NCBI RefSeq assembly: GCF_016918035.1 | Contig: NZ_JAERWK010000008.1 | Coordinates: 1 to 64,000, forward strand | DNA from: Nakamurella leprariae | GTDB lineage: Bacteria > Actinomycetota > Actinomycetes > Mycobacteriales > Nakamurellaceae | DNA length: 64,000 bases | Reading direction: 5' to 3' | In this document: one piece after another, positions 27,048 through 35,781 of the stretch | Layout: the number at the start of each line of letters is the position of its first letter | Position numbering within the stretch: position 1 is the stretch's first letter | The notes under the pieces: model-generated | The model's input: only the letters and a program-made list of their open reading frames with translations | What the model was told of the DNA's origin: nothing | Database searches by the model: none | Made by a program: the position numbers and the translations under genes

Positions 27048-28466
27048 TCAGATCCCCTCGAGCCGGCGGGCGCTGGGCCGCAGGTAGACGAACCAGGTGA
27101 CGGCCAGGCACAGCACGTAGAACGCGATGAACCCGATGTACGCCGCGTCGGCGGACTTCGTGGCCAGGAACGACTGCCGGAACGCCAGGTTCACCAGCAC
27201 GCCCCCGAAGGCACCGATGGCACCGGCCACGCCGATGAGCGCTCCGGACAGCCGCTGCGCCGTCGCCATCGACACCGCGGGCTCGGCCCCGTGCCGGGTG
27301 ATCTCGAGTCCCGACTTGGCCCGGAAGATGGCCGGGATCATCTTGTAGACCGAGCCGTTGCCGATGCCGCTGAAGGTGAACAGCAACACGAACCCGATCA
27401 GGTACAGCACCAGCGACCCGCTCAACGAGGCGGTGAGCACCACCCCCGCGCCCAGAGCCATGGCCACGAAGTTGACGAAGGACACCGTGGCACCGCCGAA
27501 CCGGTCGGCCAGCCGGCCACCGATCGGCCGGATGAGCGACCCGATGAGCGGACCGATGAAGGTCAGGTAGGCGGCCTTGACCGGGGTGGAGAACGTGTCG
27601 GCGAACTGGACCTGCAGCACCTGCCCGAACGCGAAACTGAAGCCGATGAACGAGCCGAACGTGCCGATGTAGAGCAGCGAGATGATCCACGTGTGCCCGT
27701 CCCGGGTCACGTCCCGCATCGCCCGCTTGCTGTTCCGCATCTCGGCCAGGTTGTTCATGGTCAGGAAGGCGCCGACCGCCGCCAGCACGATGAGCGGGAT
27801 GTAGATGAGCGCGAGCAGCCGCGGCTGGCCGGCGCCCACGGTGGCCAGGATGAGCAGCCCGACGAGCTGGACGACCGCGACGCCGATGTTGCCGCCGCCG
27901 GCGTTCACGCCCAGCGCCCAGCCCTTGAGCCGGTTCGGGTAGTAGGCGTTGATGTTCGTCATGGACGATGCGAAGTTGCCGCCGCCCACCCCGGCCAGGC
28001 AGGCCACGAACAGCAGGGTGCCGTACGAGACACCCGGTTCCAGCACGACGGCGATGGCCACGGTCGGGACGAGCAGCAGCAGCGCGCTGACCACCGTCCA
28101 GTTCCGGCCGCCGAAGGTGGCCACCGCGAACGTGTACGGCAGTCGCAGCGCCGCGCCGAGCAGGGTGGGCAGCGCGGTGAGCAGGAACTTCCCGGCCGGA
28201 TCGATGCCGTACTCCGGTCCCAGGAAGAGCACGAGCACCGACCACATGCTCCAGACCGAGAAGCCGATGTGCTCGGAGACGACCGAGAAGACGAGGTTGC
28301 GTCGGGCCACCCGGGCGCCGGTGGCCTCCCAGAACACCGGGTCCTCGGGACGCCAGTCGGTGATCCAGTGCGGACCGCGGTGGGACCGCGGGATGTCCGG
28401 CGCGTCGGGCCGGCTGCGTGGTTCGGACTCGACCGGGGCGACCTCGGGCGGGGTCGGGGTGCTCAT
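27048..28466 (-). CDS. narK: Nitrate/nitrite transporter, MFS NarK family
   Basis: A 472-residue inner-membrane carrier of the NarK/NNP group bringing nitrate in or nitrite out. About 60 cytoplasmic residues with the HWITDWRPEDPVFWE stretch typical of actinobacterial NarK precede 12 membrane segments. GVGGGNFASSMTNINAYYP and later GFVLLFTFSGIGNGSVYKMIP contain the glycine-rich nitrate-signature regions of the family. It lies between nirD (88 bp upstream) and the cysG-like gene (1 bp downstream), so it belongs to the nitrate/nitrite assimilation operon. Confidence 0.95.
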   Translation of the reverse strand: MSTPTPPEVAPVESEPRSRPDAPDIPRSHRGPHWITDWRPEDPVFWEATGARVARRNLVFSVVSEHIGFSVWSMWSVLVLFLGPEYGIDPAGKFLLTALPTLLGAALRLPYTFAVATFGGRNWTVVSALLLLVPTVAIAVVLEPGVSYGTLLFVACLAGVGGGNFASSMTNINAYYPNRLKGWALGVNAGGGNIGVAVVQLVGLLILATVGAGQPRLLALIYIPLIVLAAVGAFLTMNNLAEMRNSKRAMRDVTRDGHTWIISLLYIGTFGSFIGFSFAFGQVLQVQFADTFSTPVKAAYLTFIGPLIGSLIRPIGGRLADRFGGATVSFVNFVAMALGAGVVLTASLSGSLVLYLIGFVLLFTFSGIGNGSVYKMIPAIFRAKSGLEITRHGAEPAVSMATAQRLSGALIGVAGAIGAFGGVLVNLAFRQSFLATKSADAAYIGFIAFYVLCLAVTWFVYLRPSARRLEGI

Positions 28467-28553
28467 CGCGGCCTCCAGGGGCGGGCGAGGTGGGCAGGGT
28501 GGGAGATGACCTTCTGCTCGGGCGGGCGAGCGGCGGCGTCCGGCGGAGGCGAC

Positions 28554-28934
28554 TCAGCCGCGGACGGCGCCGTGCAGGTACAGCAGGACGTCGCCGGTGC
28601 CGTCCACCTCGACCCGGTAGGCGGTCAGCGGAGACTCACCCGTGGTGGAGCATCCGGTGGCCAGCTCGAATCCGTTCAGGTGCAACGGGCACAGCACCTG
28701 CCGCTCGTCGAGCTGACCGTCGGCCAGTGGCCCGCCGCGGTGCGGGCACACCGCCGAGAGGGCGTACACCGACCCGGATCGGACGCGGAAGACGGCGATC
28801 TGCTGACCGTCGACCCCGAAGGCTCGGCCCTCGCCCACGGGAATCTGCTCCAGTGGGCCGAGGCGGTGCGGTGCCTCGTGCACTGCGAGCGGCCCCTCCT
28901 GCGCGTCCGGCGCGGCCGTGTCCGGGGCGCTCAT
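28554..28934 (-). CDS. nirD: Nitrite reductase [NAD(P)H] small subunit
   Basis: A 126-residue Rieske-type protein, partner of NirB in assimilatory nitrite reduction to ammonium. The [2Fe-2S] ligand motifs CPHRGG (63-68) and CPLHLNG (82-88) are both complete. The ATG at 28934 overlaps the nirB stop in ATGA, indicating translational coupling. About 30 residues precede the Rieske fold. Confidence 0.95.
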   Translation of the reverse strand: MSAPDTAAPDAQEGPLAVHEAPHRLGPLEQIPVGEGRAFGVDGQQIAVFRVRSGSVYALSAVCPHRGGPLADGQLDERQVLCPLHLNGFELATGCSTTGESPLTAYRVEVDGTGDVLLYLHGAVRG

Positions 28935-31462
28935 CGGATCGGCACCTGCGGCAGCACCTGCAGCGGCAGGCCGGTGCGGAACTGACCGGGGGTGGCCGGG
29001 CGGTGGGCTTCGTGCCACGGATCGCGGTATGCGTCGATCGAGGACTGCATCCGGGTGTCGAGATCCGCGCCGATGCCCAGCGAGTCCTCGACGATCACCG
29101 CCTTGAGGTGGTCCAGGCCGACCCGGGGCACGAACGCGTACGTCCGTTCGAGCCACTTGGCGTGCTCCCGGTAGTACTGCATGAATCGCCCGGTGAGCCG
29201 TTCGGCGGTCTCCGGGTCGTCGACGGTGGCCAACAGGTCGCCCTTGCGGATGTGCGCCCCGGCCGCACCGCCGACGTAGATCTCCCACCGGCCACCGTCG
29301 ATGGCGACGATCCCGACGTCCTTGACGTAGGACTCGGCGCAGTTGCGCGGGCAGCCGGACACTGCCATCTTGATCTTGGCCGGCGACTCCAGACCCTGGA
29401 ACCGGCTCTCCAGCGCGATGCCCAGGTTGGTCGAGTCCCCGACGCCGAACCGGCAGAACTCCTGCCCGACACAGGTCTTCACGGTGCGGAAGCTCTTGCC
29501 GTAGGCGTATCCGGAGGGCATCTCCAGGTCGGCCCACACGGCCGGCAGGTCCTCCTTGCGCACGCCGAGCAGGTCGATGCGCTGGCCGCCGGTCAGCTTG
29601 ACCATCGGCACCTGCCACTTCTCGGCGACGTCGGCGATGCGGCGCAGCTGGGCCGGGCTGGTCACCCCGCCCTTCATCTGCGGCACCACCGAGAAGGTGC
29701 CGTCCCGCTGGATGTTCGCGTGCACCCGGTCGTTGATGAACCGGGCGTCCCGCTCGTCGACGTACTCGTCGTTCCACATCATCTTGAGCAGCGAGCCGAG
29801 ACCCATCTTGGACCTGGCGTCCTCCTGGCCGTCCGGGGCCAGCGCGGCGAAGACGGCCGAGACCGACCGGAGTCCCTGCTCCCGGATGGCCCTCATGAGG
29901 GCCGGCTTGTCCATCGGGATGCCCGGGACGTACCAGTGCACCGACGGGTCCTCCTGGACCCGGTCGCCGGCGGCCCACTCCACGATCTGCTTGACCATGA
30001 GCTTGCAGGACCCGCAGCCCTTCCCGGCCCGGGTCCTGTCCATGACGCCCTGCACCGACGTGCAGCCGCTCTCCACCGCGGAGCACAACTGGGCCTTGCT
30101 CACCCCGTTGCAGTTGCACACCTGGGCCTGCGGGTCGAGCTCCGCCGCACCGACCTCCGCGCTCGGCGCGCCCAGCTCGAACAGCATCGACAGCCGCTCC
30201 TGCGGCAGCGGCAGCCCCTGGTCGAACGCCTGCATCAGGAACGCGACCTTGGACGTGTCACCGAGCACCGTTGCTCCGACCAGCTTGTCGTCCCGGATGA
30301 TGAGCGACTTGTAGACGCCTCGCTTGGGCTCGGCGAACAGCACCTGTTCGTCGGTGTCCCGCTCGGGCTCCTGCAGCCCCATCGCGGCCACCTCCATGCC
30401 GGCGACCTTGAGCTTGGTCGCGGTCCGGGAGCCGTGGTACGCCGCGGTGACGTCGGCGCCGGTGATCTGGTCGGCCAGCACGCCGGCCTGCTCCCACAGC
30501 GGTGCCACCAGGCCGTACACCTGACCGCGGTGCTGCACGCACTCGCCCACCGCGTACACATCGGGATCGTCGACGGTGCGCATGAAGTCGTCGACCACGA
30601 TCGCCCGCTCCACGGTGAACCCGCTGGTCACCGCGAGCTCGACGTTGGGCCGGATCCCGGCGGCGATGACCACCATGTCGCAGGGCAGCGCCTCCCGGTC
30701 CTGCAGCGCGACCCCGGTGACCCGGCCGTCGCCGAGGATCCCAGTGGTCCGGGCCGACAGGTGCACACCGATGCCCAGTCGCTCGACGCCGGCCCGCAGG
30801 ATGTCGGCGCCGGCCGCGCCCAGCTGCGCGTTCATCAGGTGGGCGCCGGCGTGCACCACGTCCACGGACAACCCGAAGCGCTGCAGCCCGCGAGCGGCCT
30901 CCAGGCCGAGCAGGCCACCACCGATGACCACCGCCCGGTGGTGGTGGTCATGCTCCGCGTACGCGATCATTCCGCGCGTGTCGTCGATGGTCCGGAAGGC
31001 GAAGACCCCGTCGGTGAGCGAGCCGTCCGGACGGGTCAGCCCGTCCATCCGGGGCATGAACGAGGAGCTGCCGGTCGCGATGATCAACTTGTCGTATCCG
31101 GCCTCGGCGACGTCGCCGGTGGCGGTGTGCACCGCAGTGACGATCTTCGCGAACCGGTCGACGCGAACGACGCGGTGCCCGGCGTGCAGGCTGATGTCGT
31201 TGTCCGCGTACCAGTCCAGCGTGTTCAGGTAGATGTCCTCGTCGGTCTCCTCGCCGGAGAGCACGTGCGAGAGCATGATCCGGTTGTAGTTGCCGTAGGG
31301 CTCGTCGCCGAACATCGTGACGGAGAACTGCTCCGCCCCACCGCGGGCCAGGATCTCCTCGACCGTCCGGGCACCGGCCATGCCGTTGCCGATGACCACC
31401 AGCCGGCTGCGCACCGGACCGTCCTCGGTGGCCGTCAGCGGCCGGTCCTGCAGCGCCGTCAT
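28931..31462 (-). CDS. nirB: Nitrite reductase [NAD(P)H] large subunit
   Basis: An 843-residue flavo-siroheme enzyme reducing nitrite to ammonium with NAD(P)H. Domain order: FAD/NAD-dependent oxidoreductase (about 20-330; VVIGNGMAGARTVEE and AVVIGGGLLGLEAARGL nucleotide folds), BFD-like [2Fe-2S] domain (about 445-500; CNCNGVSK and GKGCGSCK), then nitrite/sulfite reductase ferredoxin-like half and the siroheme/[4Fe-4S] half with Cys664, Cys670, Cys704 and Cys708 (CVGQEFC and CPRNC). Length matches the family. The ATG overlaps the stop of the preceding gene (ATGA), and nirD follows by another ATGA overlap. Siroheme would come from the cysG-like product encoded downstream. Confidence 0.97.
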   Translation of the reverse strand: MTALQDRPLTATEDGPVRSRLVVIGNGMAGARTVEEILARGGAEQFSVTMFGDEPYGNYNRIMLSHVLSGEETDEDIYLNTLDWYADNDISLHAGHRVVRVDRFAKIVTAVHTATGDVAEAGYDKLIIATGSSSFMPRMDGLTRPDGSLTDGVFAFRTIDDTRGMIAYAEHDHHHRAVVIGGGLLGLEAARGLQRFGLSVDVVHAGAHLMNAQLGAAGADILRAGVERLGIGVHLSARTTGILGDGRVTGVALQDREALPCDMVVIAAGIRPNVELAVTSGFTVERAIVVDDFMRTVDDPDVYAVGECVQHRGQVYGLVAPLWEQAGVLADQITGADVTAAYHGSRTATKLKVAGMEVAAMGLQEPERDTDEQVLFAEPKRGVYKSLIIRDDKLVGATVLGDTSKVAFLMQAFDQGLPLPQERLSMLFELGAPSAEVGAAELDPQAQVCNCNGVSKAQLCSAVESGCTSVQGVMDRTRAGKGCGSCKLMVKQIVEWAAGDRVQEDPSVHWYVPGIPMDKPALMRAIREQGLRSVSAVFAALAPDGQEDARSKMGLGSLLKMMWNDEYVDERDARFINDRVHANIQRDGTFSVVPQMKGGVTSPAQLRRIADVAEKWQVPMVKLTGGQRIDLLGVRKEDLPAVWADLEMPSGYAYGKSFRTVKTCVGQEFCRFGVGDSTNLGIALESRFQGLESPAKIKMAVSGCPRNCAESYVKDVGIVAIDGGRWEIYVGGAAGAHIRKGDLLATVDDPETAERLTGRFMQYYREHAKWLERTYAFVPRVGLDHLKAVIVEDSLGIGADLDTRMQSSIDAYRDPWHEAHRPATPGQFRTGLPLQVLPQVPIR

Positions 31463-31809
31463 CAGACCTCCACCAGGCCGAGATCGATCACCACGGTGCC
31501 AGTCAGCCCGGCGGGAGCGGCCAGGTGCAGTTCGACCGCCGTGCCACCCTCGAGGTCCTCGACGACCCGAAGCGGCACGTGTACGTCGGACCGGGCGCCG
31601 ATCGGGAAGTACCGCATCGGCACGCCGTCGCGCACCAGCACCACCACGACGAGCTCGTCGGTGGTGTTGCCGCCGCGGAAGTACAGCGCCTGGCTCACCG
31701 AGCCGTCCGGCACCACGTAGGTCAGCTCACCCGACAGCGGCTGCGGTTTGTCGATCCCGGCGCCGGTGAACGGCAGGATCCCCTGCAGGAAACGGTTCCT
31801 GGTGTGCAT
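31462..31809 (-). CDS. Small nitrate-reductase-associated protein nested at the 3' end of the reductase frame
   Basis: A 115-residue protein starting at ATG 31809, preceded by a strong AGGAG at 7 bases, and ending in an ATGA overlap with nirB. The sequence (RNRFLQGILPFTGAGIDKP, LTYVVPDGSVSQALYFRGGN, VPMRYFPIGARSDVHVPLRV) looks like a compact beta-rich domain that I know as a separate small gene beside assimilatory nitrate reductases in actinobacteria. Here no stop codon separates it from the reductase, so the same residues can also be made as a C-terminal extension. Function unknown; possibly a reductase subunit or assembly factor. Confidence 0.72.
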   Translation of the reverse strand: MHTRNRFLQGILPFTGAGIDKPQPLSGELTYVVPDGSVSQALYFRGGNTTDELVVVVLVRDGVPMRYFPIGARSDVHVPLRVVEDLEGGTAVELHLAAPAGLTGTVVIDLGLVEV

Positions 31810-34056
31810 CGAGTACTCCTGGTGTCGCGACGGTGGTCGGAGGGTCCGGGATGGGAGCGGCTGCCGGGTGCGGTGGGCAGGCCGGTCGGTGGGCTCCGGC
31901 TGCGGGAGCGGCCGGGCGAACAGGTGGACGTCGTCCGGGGCGCCGATGCGGCGGAGCCGGGCGGCACAGGCCTTGAACTCGGGCATCCGGGAGGACGGGT
32001 CCAGCCGCGGCTCGATCAGCGCGTTGGCGTTCGACGCACCGCCCCAATGGAACGGGACGAACACCGTGTCGGCCCGGATGGCGTCGGAGAGCTGGGCCCG
32101 GAACACCGAGGCGCCGCGCCGGGTGCGCACCTCCACCACGTCGTCGGCCCCGATGCCGGAGCGCCGCGCCAGGTCCGGGTGCAGCTGCACGGTCGGGTCG
32201 GGCACCATCGTGCCGCCGAGCCGGCGCGTCTGCGTGCCGCTCTGGTACTGGTTCAGCAGCCGGCCGGTGGTCAGGGTGACCGGGTACTCGGCATCCACCG
32301 CCTCGGCCGGCGGCCGGTACCGCACCGGCAGGAACCGGGCCCGGCCGTCGGGCGTGGCGAACCGCTCGGTGAACAGCCGGGGCGTGCCCGGGTGGCTCTC
32401 CGCCGGGCACGGCCAGAAGACGCCCTGCTCGGCGTCGATCCGCTCGTAGGTGATGCCGGCGTAGTCGGCGATCCCGCCGGCGCTGGCCCGGCGCAGCTCG
32501 TCGAACACGGTCCGCGGATCGTCCGAGAAGTACTCACCCCGACCCAGCCGCTCGGCCAGCCGGCACAGCATCTGCAGGTCGTCCAGCACCCCGTCCGGCG
32601 GCGGTAGCGCCTGACGCCGCCGGATCACCCGGCCCTCGAAGTTGGTCATGGTGCCGGACTCCTCGGCCCACTGGGCCGTCGGCAGCACGACGTCGGCGCG
32701 CTGCGCCGTCTCGGACAGGAACAGGTCGGAGACGACCAGGAAGTCCAACGCGGCCAGCCGGCGGGCCACCCGGTTGGCGTCCGGCGCGGACACCACGACG
32801 TTGGAGGCCAGCACGAACAGGGCCCGCACGCCCCCGTCGGTGCCGAGCCGATCGAGCATCTCGAACGCCGACACCCCGGGCATCGGCAGTTCGGCCGGGT
32901 CGATCCCCCACACCGCCGCGACGTGCGCGCGGGCGGCCGGATCGTCGAGCCGCCGGTAGCCGGGCAGCTGGTCGGACTTCTGCCCGTGCTCACGCCCGCC
33001 CTGCCCGTTGCCCTGGCCGGTGACGGTGGCGTACCCGGAGGCGAACCGACCGGGCAGCCCCAGGGCCAGGGCCAGGTTGATCCACGCCTGCGCGGTGTCG
33101 GTGCCGTTGCTGTGCTGCTCGGCCCCGCGCGCGGTCAGGACCATGGCGGACGGCGCCTCGGCGAGCATCCGCACCGTCCGACGCAGGTCGGCCACCGGGA
33201 CGCCGGTGATCCGCTCCACCCGGTCCGGCCAGTACGGACGGGCGGCGTCCCGGGCTGCGGCGAAGCCGGTGGTACGCGCGGCCACGTAACGCTCGTCGAC
33301 CAGCTTCTCGGCCACGGCCAGGTGCAGCAGCCCGTTGGCCAGCGCCAGGTCGGTGCCGGGTCGGGGCTGCAGGTGCAGGGCCGCCCCGGCCGCGGTGGAC
33401 GTGCGCCGTGGGTCGATGACGATGTGCTGGGCGCCGGCGGCCCGGCCCTGGTCGAACCACTGCATGACCGGCGGCATGGTGTCGGCCGGGTTGGAGCCGA
33501 CCAGCAGCACGACCCTCGCCTCCGCGATGTCCTGCACCGGGAACGGCATGCCGCGGTCGATGCCGAAGGCCCGGTTCGCGGCGGTCGCCGCGGACGACAT
33601 GCAGAACCGGCCGTTGTAGTCGATGGCCGAGGTGCGCAGCGCGACCCGGGCGAACTTCCCCAGGGCGTAGGCCTTCTCGTTGGTGAGCCCGCCGCCGCCG
33701 AAGATGCCGACGGCATCCCGGCCGTACCGGTGCTGGGCGGTGGAGACGGCGGCGGCGATCGCGTCCAGCGCCTCGTCCCAGGTCGCGGGCCGGAACGCGC
33801 TGCTGCGGTCACCGGGCACGCTGCGCAGCAGCGGGGTGAGCAACCGGTCCGGGTGGTCGAGCAGTTCGGCGGCCGTCCATCCCTTGGCGCACAGCCCACC
33901 CCGGTTGGTCGGGAAGTGTTCCAGCGGCTCCAGCGTCGCCGGCCGGCCACCGGCCACCAGCGAGATGCCGCACTGCAGCGAGCAGTACGGGCAGTGCGTG
34001 GCGGTGCGCCGCCGGACCCCGGACGACGCCGTGGCCAGCTGCAGGTCGATCGTCAT
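31462..34056 (-). CDS. Assimilatory nitrate reductase, molybdopterin-dependent catalytic subunit (with in-frame C-terminal extension)
   Basis: Cytoplasmic Mo-bis-MGD enzyme reducing nitrate to nitrite (NarB/NasC type). From ATG 34056 (GGGGAGGA upstream) the open frame is 864 residues. The N-terminal [4Fe-4S] ligands are Cys22, Cys25, Cys29 and Cys56 (HCPYCSLQCGI, RGGLCAKGW). Molybdopterin-family segments follow: GIFGGGGLTNEKAYALGKF, LVGSNPADTMPPVMQWF, VVLPTAQWAEESGTMTNFEGR and, near the end, FVPFHWGGASNANAL. The conserved enzyme ends near residue 720. A Pro/Arg-rich stretch of about 30 residues then leads without a stop into the 115-residue nested protein (from residue 750). Thus either a fusion is made, or the nested product is made separately, or both. 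It heads the nitrate/nitrite operon. Confidence 0.93.
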   Translation of the reverse strand: MTIDLQLATASSGVRRRTATHCPYCSLQCGISLVAGGRPATLEPLEHFPTNRGGLCAKGWTAAELLDHPDRLLTPLLRSVPGDRSSAFRPATWDEALDAIAAAVSTAQHRYGRDAVGIFGGGGLTNEKAYALGKFARVALRTSAIDYNGRFCMSSAATAANRAFGIDRGMPFPVQDIAEARVVLLVGSNPADTMPPVMQWFDQGRAAGAQHIVIDPRRTSTAAGAALHLQPRPGTDLALANGLLHLAVAEKLVDERYVAARTTGFAAARDAARPYWPDRVERITGVPVADLRRTVRMLAEAPSAMVLTARGAEQHSNGTDTAQAWINLALALGLPGRFASGYATVTGQGNGQGGREHGQKSDQLPGYRRLDDPAARAHVAAVWGIDPAELPMPGVSAFEMLDRLGTDGGVRALFVLASNVVVSAPDANRVARRLAALDFLVVSDLFLSETAQRADVVLPTAQWAEESGTMTNFEGRVIRRRQALPPPDGVLDDLQMLCRLAERLGRGEYFSDDPRTVFDELRRASAGGIADYAGITYERIDAEQGVFWPCPAESHPGTPRLFTERFATPDGRARFLPVRYRPPAEAVDAEYPVTLTTGRLLNQYQSGTQTRRLGGTMVPDPTVQLHPDLARRSGIGADDVVEVRTRRGASVFRAQLSDAIRADTVFVPFHWGGASNANALIEPRLDPSSRMPEFKACAARLRRIGAPDDVHLFARPLPQPEPTDRPAHRTRQPLPSRTLRPPSRHQEYSMHTRNRFLQGILPFTGAGIDKPQPLSGELTYVVPDGSVSQALYFRGGNTTDELVVVVLVRDGVPMRYFPIGARSDVHVPLRVVEDLEGGTAVELHLAAPAGLTGTVVIDLGLVEV

Positions 34057-34504
34057 CCGTGTCCTCCCCTCGCTCCTCGGCACCGCCCGCCACATCGCCG
34101 GTCTCGGTGCCGTCGCCCCCGGATCGCCTGCCGGGCAACCGCTGTCGCCGGCGCGGCTCCGGTGGCGCCTCGGGGGCGGACCTGGGCCGGCCGACGGGAT
34201 CCATGGTGGAGCTCGCGGCGCGACCGGAGGTGACGCCCGCGTTTCCCGTCTGTTCGGTTCTCCGCACATGGCGGTGGCGGCCCGTGTGAGGGTCCGGGCG
34301 GTCCTGGACGGGTGCGGCCACGTCACACGACGGACACGCCGCGGACATCCGCCGACCGGGGGGCGCCTGCATACTGGACGCCGCCCGCGCGGGTGAACCG
34401 CACGCCGCCGGGTGGAGGACGCTGCCGCCGCGGTCCTCGTCCGTCGCGCGGGTGTCGACCACTCGACGGACGCCTCGACCGGCCCCGATCTGCAGGAGTG
34501 CCCC
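34057..34504. promoter_or_regulatory. Divergent control region, nitrate operon / UroS-wHTH regulator
   Basis: 448 bp without a recognisable gene, between the start of the nitrate reductase (minus) and the uroporphyrinogen-synthase fusion (plus). It holds both ribosome sites and should hold both promoters; CATACT at about 34371-34376 is a possible -10 for the plus-strand gene. I could not find a convincing GlnR box. Confidence 0.5.
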
Positions 34505-35677
34505 ATGTCGACCGAGCCGCTCCCGCCGCGCGCCACCGGTGCCCCGGATCAGGTCGGACCACTCAGCGGCTTCGCCGTCGCGGTCACCGCGGCCCGGCGC
34601 CGGGTGGAGTTCGGGACGGCGCTGGAGCGCAAGGGCGCCGAGGTGGTGTACGGCCCGGCCATCGAGATCCAGTCACTGGAGGACGACGACACGCTGCGGG
34701 CGGTCACCCAGGCCTGCATCGACGCCCCACCGGACATCGTGGTCGCGACCACCGGCATCGGCTTCCGCGGCTGGATCGACGCGGCGGACAGCTGGGGTCT
34801 CGGCGGCCCGCTGCTCGAGGCGCTGGGCCGGGCCCAGCTGTACGCGCGGGGCCCCAAGGTGGTCGGCGCCATGCACGCCGCCGGGCTGTTCGGCGAGTGG
34901 TCCCCGGCGTCCGAGTCGTCCTCGGAGGTGCTGGAGCGCCTGCTGACCACCGACCTGCAGGATCGCCGTCTGGTCATCCAGCTGCACGGCGAACCACTGC
35001 CGGACGTGGTCGACGCGCTGCGGGCGGCGGGCGCCGAGGTGGTGGAGGCCCAGGTCTACCGCTGGCTGCCGCATCCGGACGCGGCCCCGCTGGCCCGGGT
35101 CTGCCAGCTCACCGCCGCCCGGGAACTCGACTGCGTCACGTTCACCAGTGCCCCCGCCGCGGCCAGCTTCCTGCAGGCCAGCGAGCGGGACGGGTTCCTG
35201 CCGGAGGTGCTGGCCGCGTTGCAGGGCGAGGTGCTCGCGGCGGCGGTCGGCCCGGTCACCGCGGCGCCGCTGCAGCGCGCCGGGGTGCCGGTGCTGCACC
35301 CCGCCCGGTCCCGGCTCGGCGCGCTGGTCCGGGAGATCGCCGAGCAGGTGCCGGCGCGCCGCGCGCACCGGCTGGTGGCGGCTGGGCACCGGCTCGAGGT
35401 CCGCGGCCGGGCGGTGCTGGTGGACGGGGTGCTGGTCACACCGGGTCGCACCGGGATGGCGTTGCTGCGGCGGCTGACCGCGCATCCCGGCCAGGTGCTC
35501 ACCCGGGCCGAACTCGGCGCCGGGCTGCCGGGCGGGGACGCCGACCCGCACGCCGTCGAGGTCAGCGTCGGCCGGCTGCGGTCCGCGCTCGGCGACCCCC
35601 GGATCGTGCAGACGGTGGTGAAGCGGGGCTACCGGCTGGCGTTCGAACCCGAGGCGGATGTGACCTGGCGGTACTGA
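34505..35677 (+). CDS. Uroporphyrinogen-III synthase fused to a winged-helix DNA-binding domain
   Basis: 390 residues from ATG 34505 (GCAGGAG upstream). Residues about 20-270 form a HemD-like uroporphyrinogen-III synthase (SGFAVAVTAARRRVEFGTALE, the TTGIGFRGW loop, CVTFTSAPAAASFLQ). Residues about 295-385 are an OmpR/PhoB-type C-terminal winged helix without a receiver (GMALLRRLTAHPGQVLTRAEL, VEVSVGRLRSALG, VQTVVKRGYRLAF). The same fusion occurs beside nitrite-reductase genes in Mycobacterium (Rv0260c type). Placed divergently from the nitrate operon, it probably acts as its regulator, perhaps sensing a tetrapyrrole; synthase activity is not proven. Confidence 0.88.
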   Translation: MSTEPLPPRATGAPDQVGPLSGFAVAVTAARRRVEFGTALERKGAEVVYGPAIEIQSLEDDDTLRAVTQACIDAPPDIVVATTGIGFRGWIDAADSWGLGGPLLEALGRAQLYARGPKVVGAMHAAGLFGEWSPASESSSEVLERLLTTDLQDRRLVIQLHGEPLPDVVDALRAAGAEVVEAQVYRWLPHPDAAPLARVCQLTAARELDCVTFTSAPAAASFLQASERDGFLPEVLAALQGEVLAAAVGPVTAAPLQRAGVPVLHPARSRLGALVREIAEQVPARRAHRLVAAGHRLEVRGRAVLVDGVLVTPGRTGMALLRRLTAHPGQVLTRAELGAGLPGGDADPHAVEVSVGRLRSALGDPRIVQTVVKRGYRLAFEPEADVTWRY

Positions 35678-35781
35678 TCACCGGCTGCCCGCCGGTCCGC
35701 GGCCCGCACAGCAGGCACTAGCGTCGTTCCCCGGTCACGTCGTCGTGGCCGGACGTGCGCGGCGGTGCTTGCGGAGGGTCG

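Noticed and set aside
31810-31950. Lost stop as proof that the nitrate reductase gene is damaged
   Set aside because: The linker stays open without stops and the internal start keeps a strong ribosome site; a natural fusion or dual product is equally likely.
34057-34504. Possible GlnR binding site before the nitrate reductase gene
   Set aside because: A GTTTC-like stretch near 34240 does not keep the spacing of known GlnR boxes; not supported.
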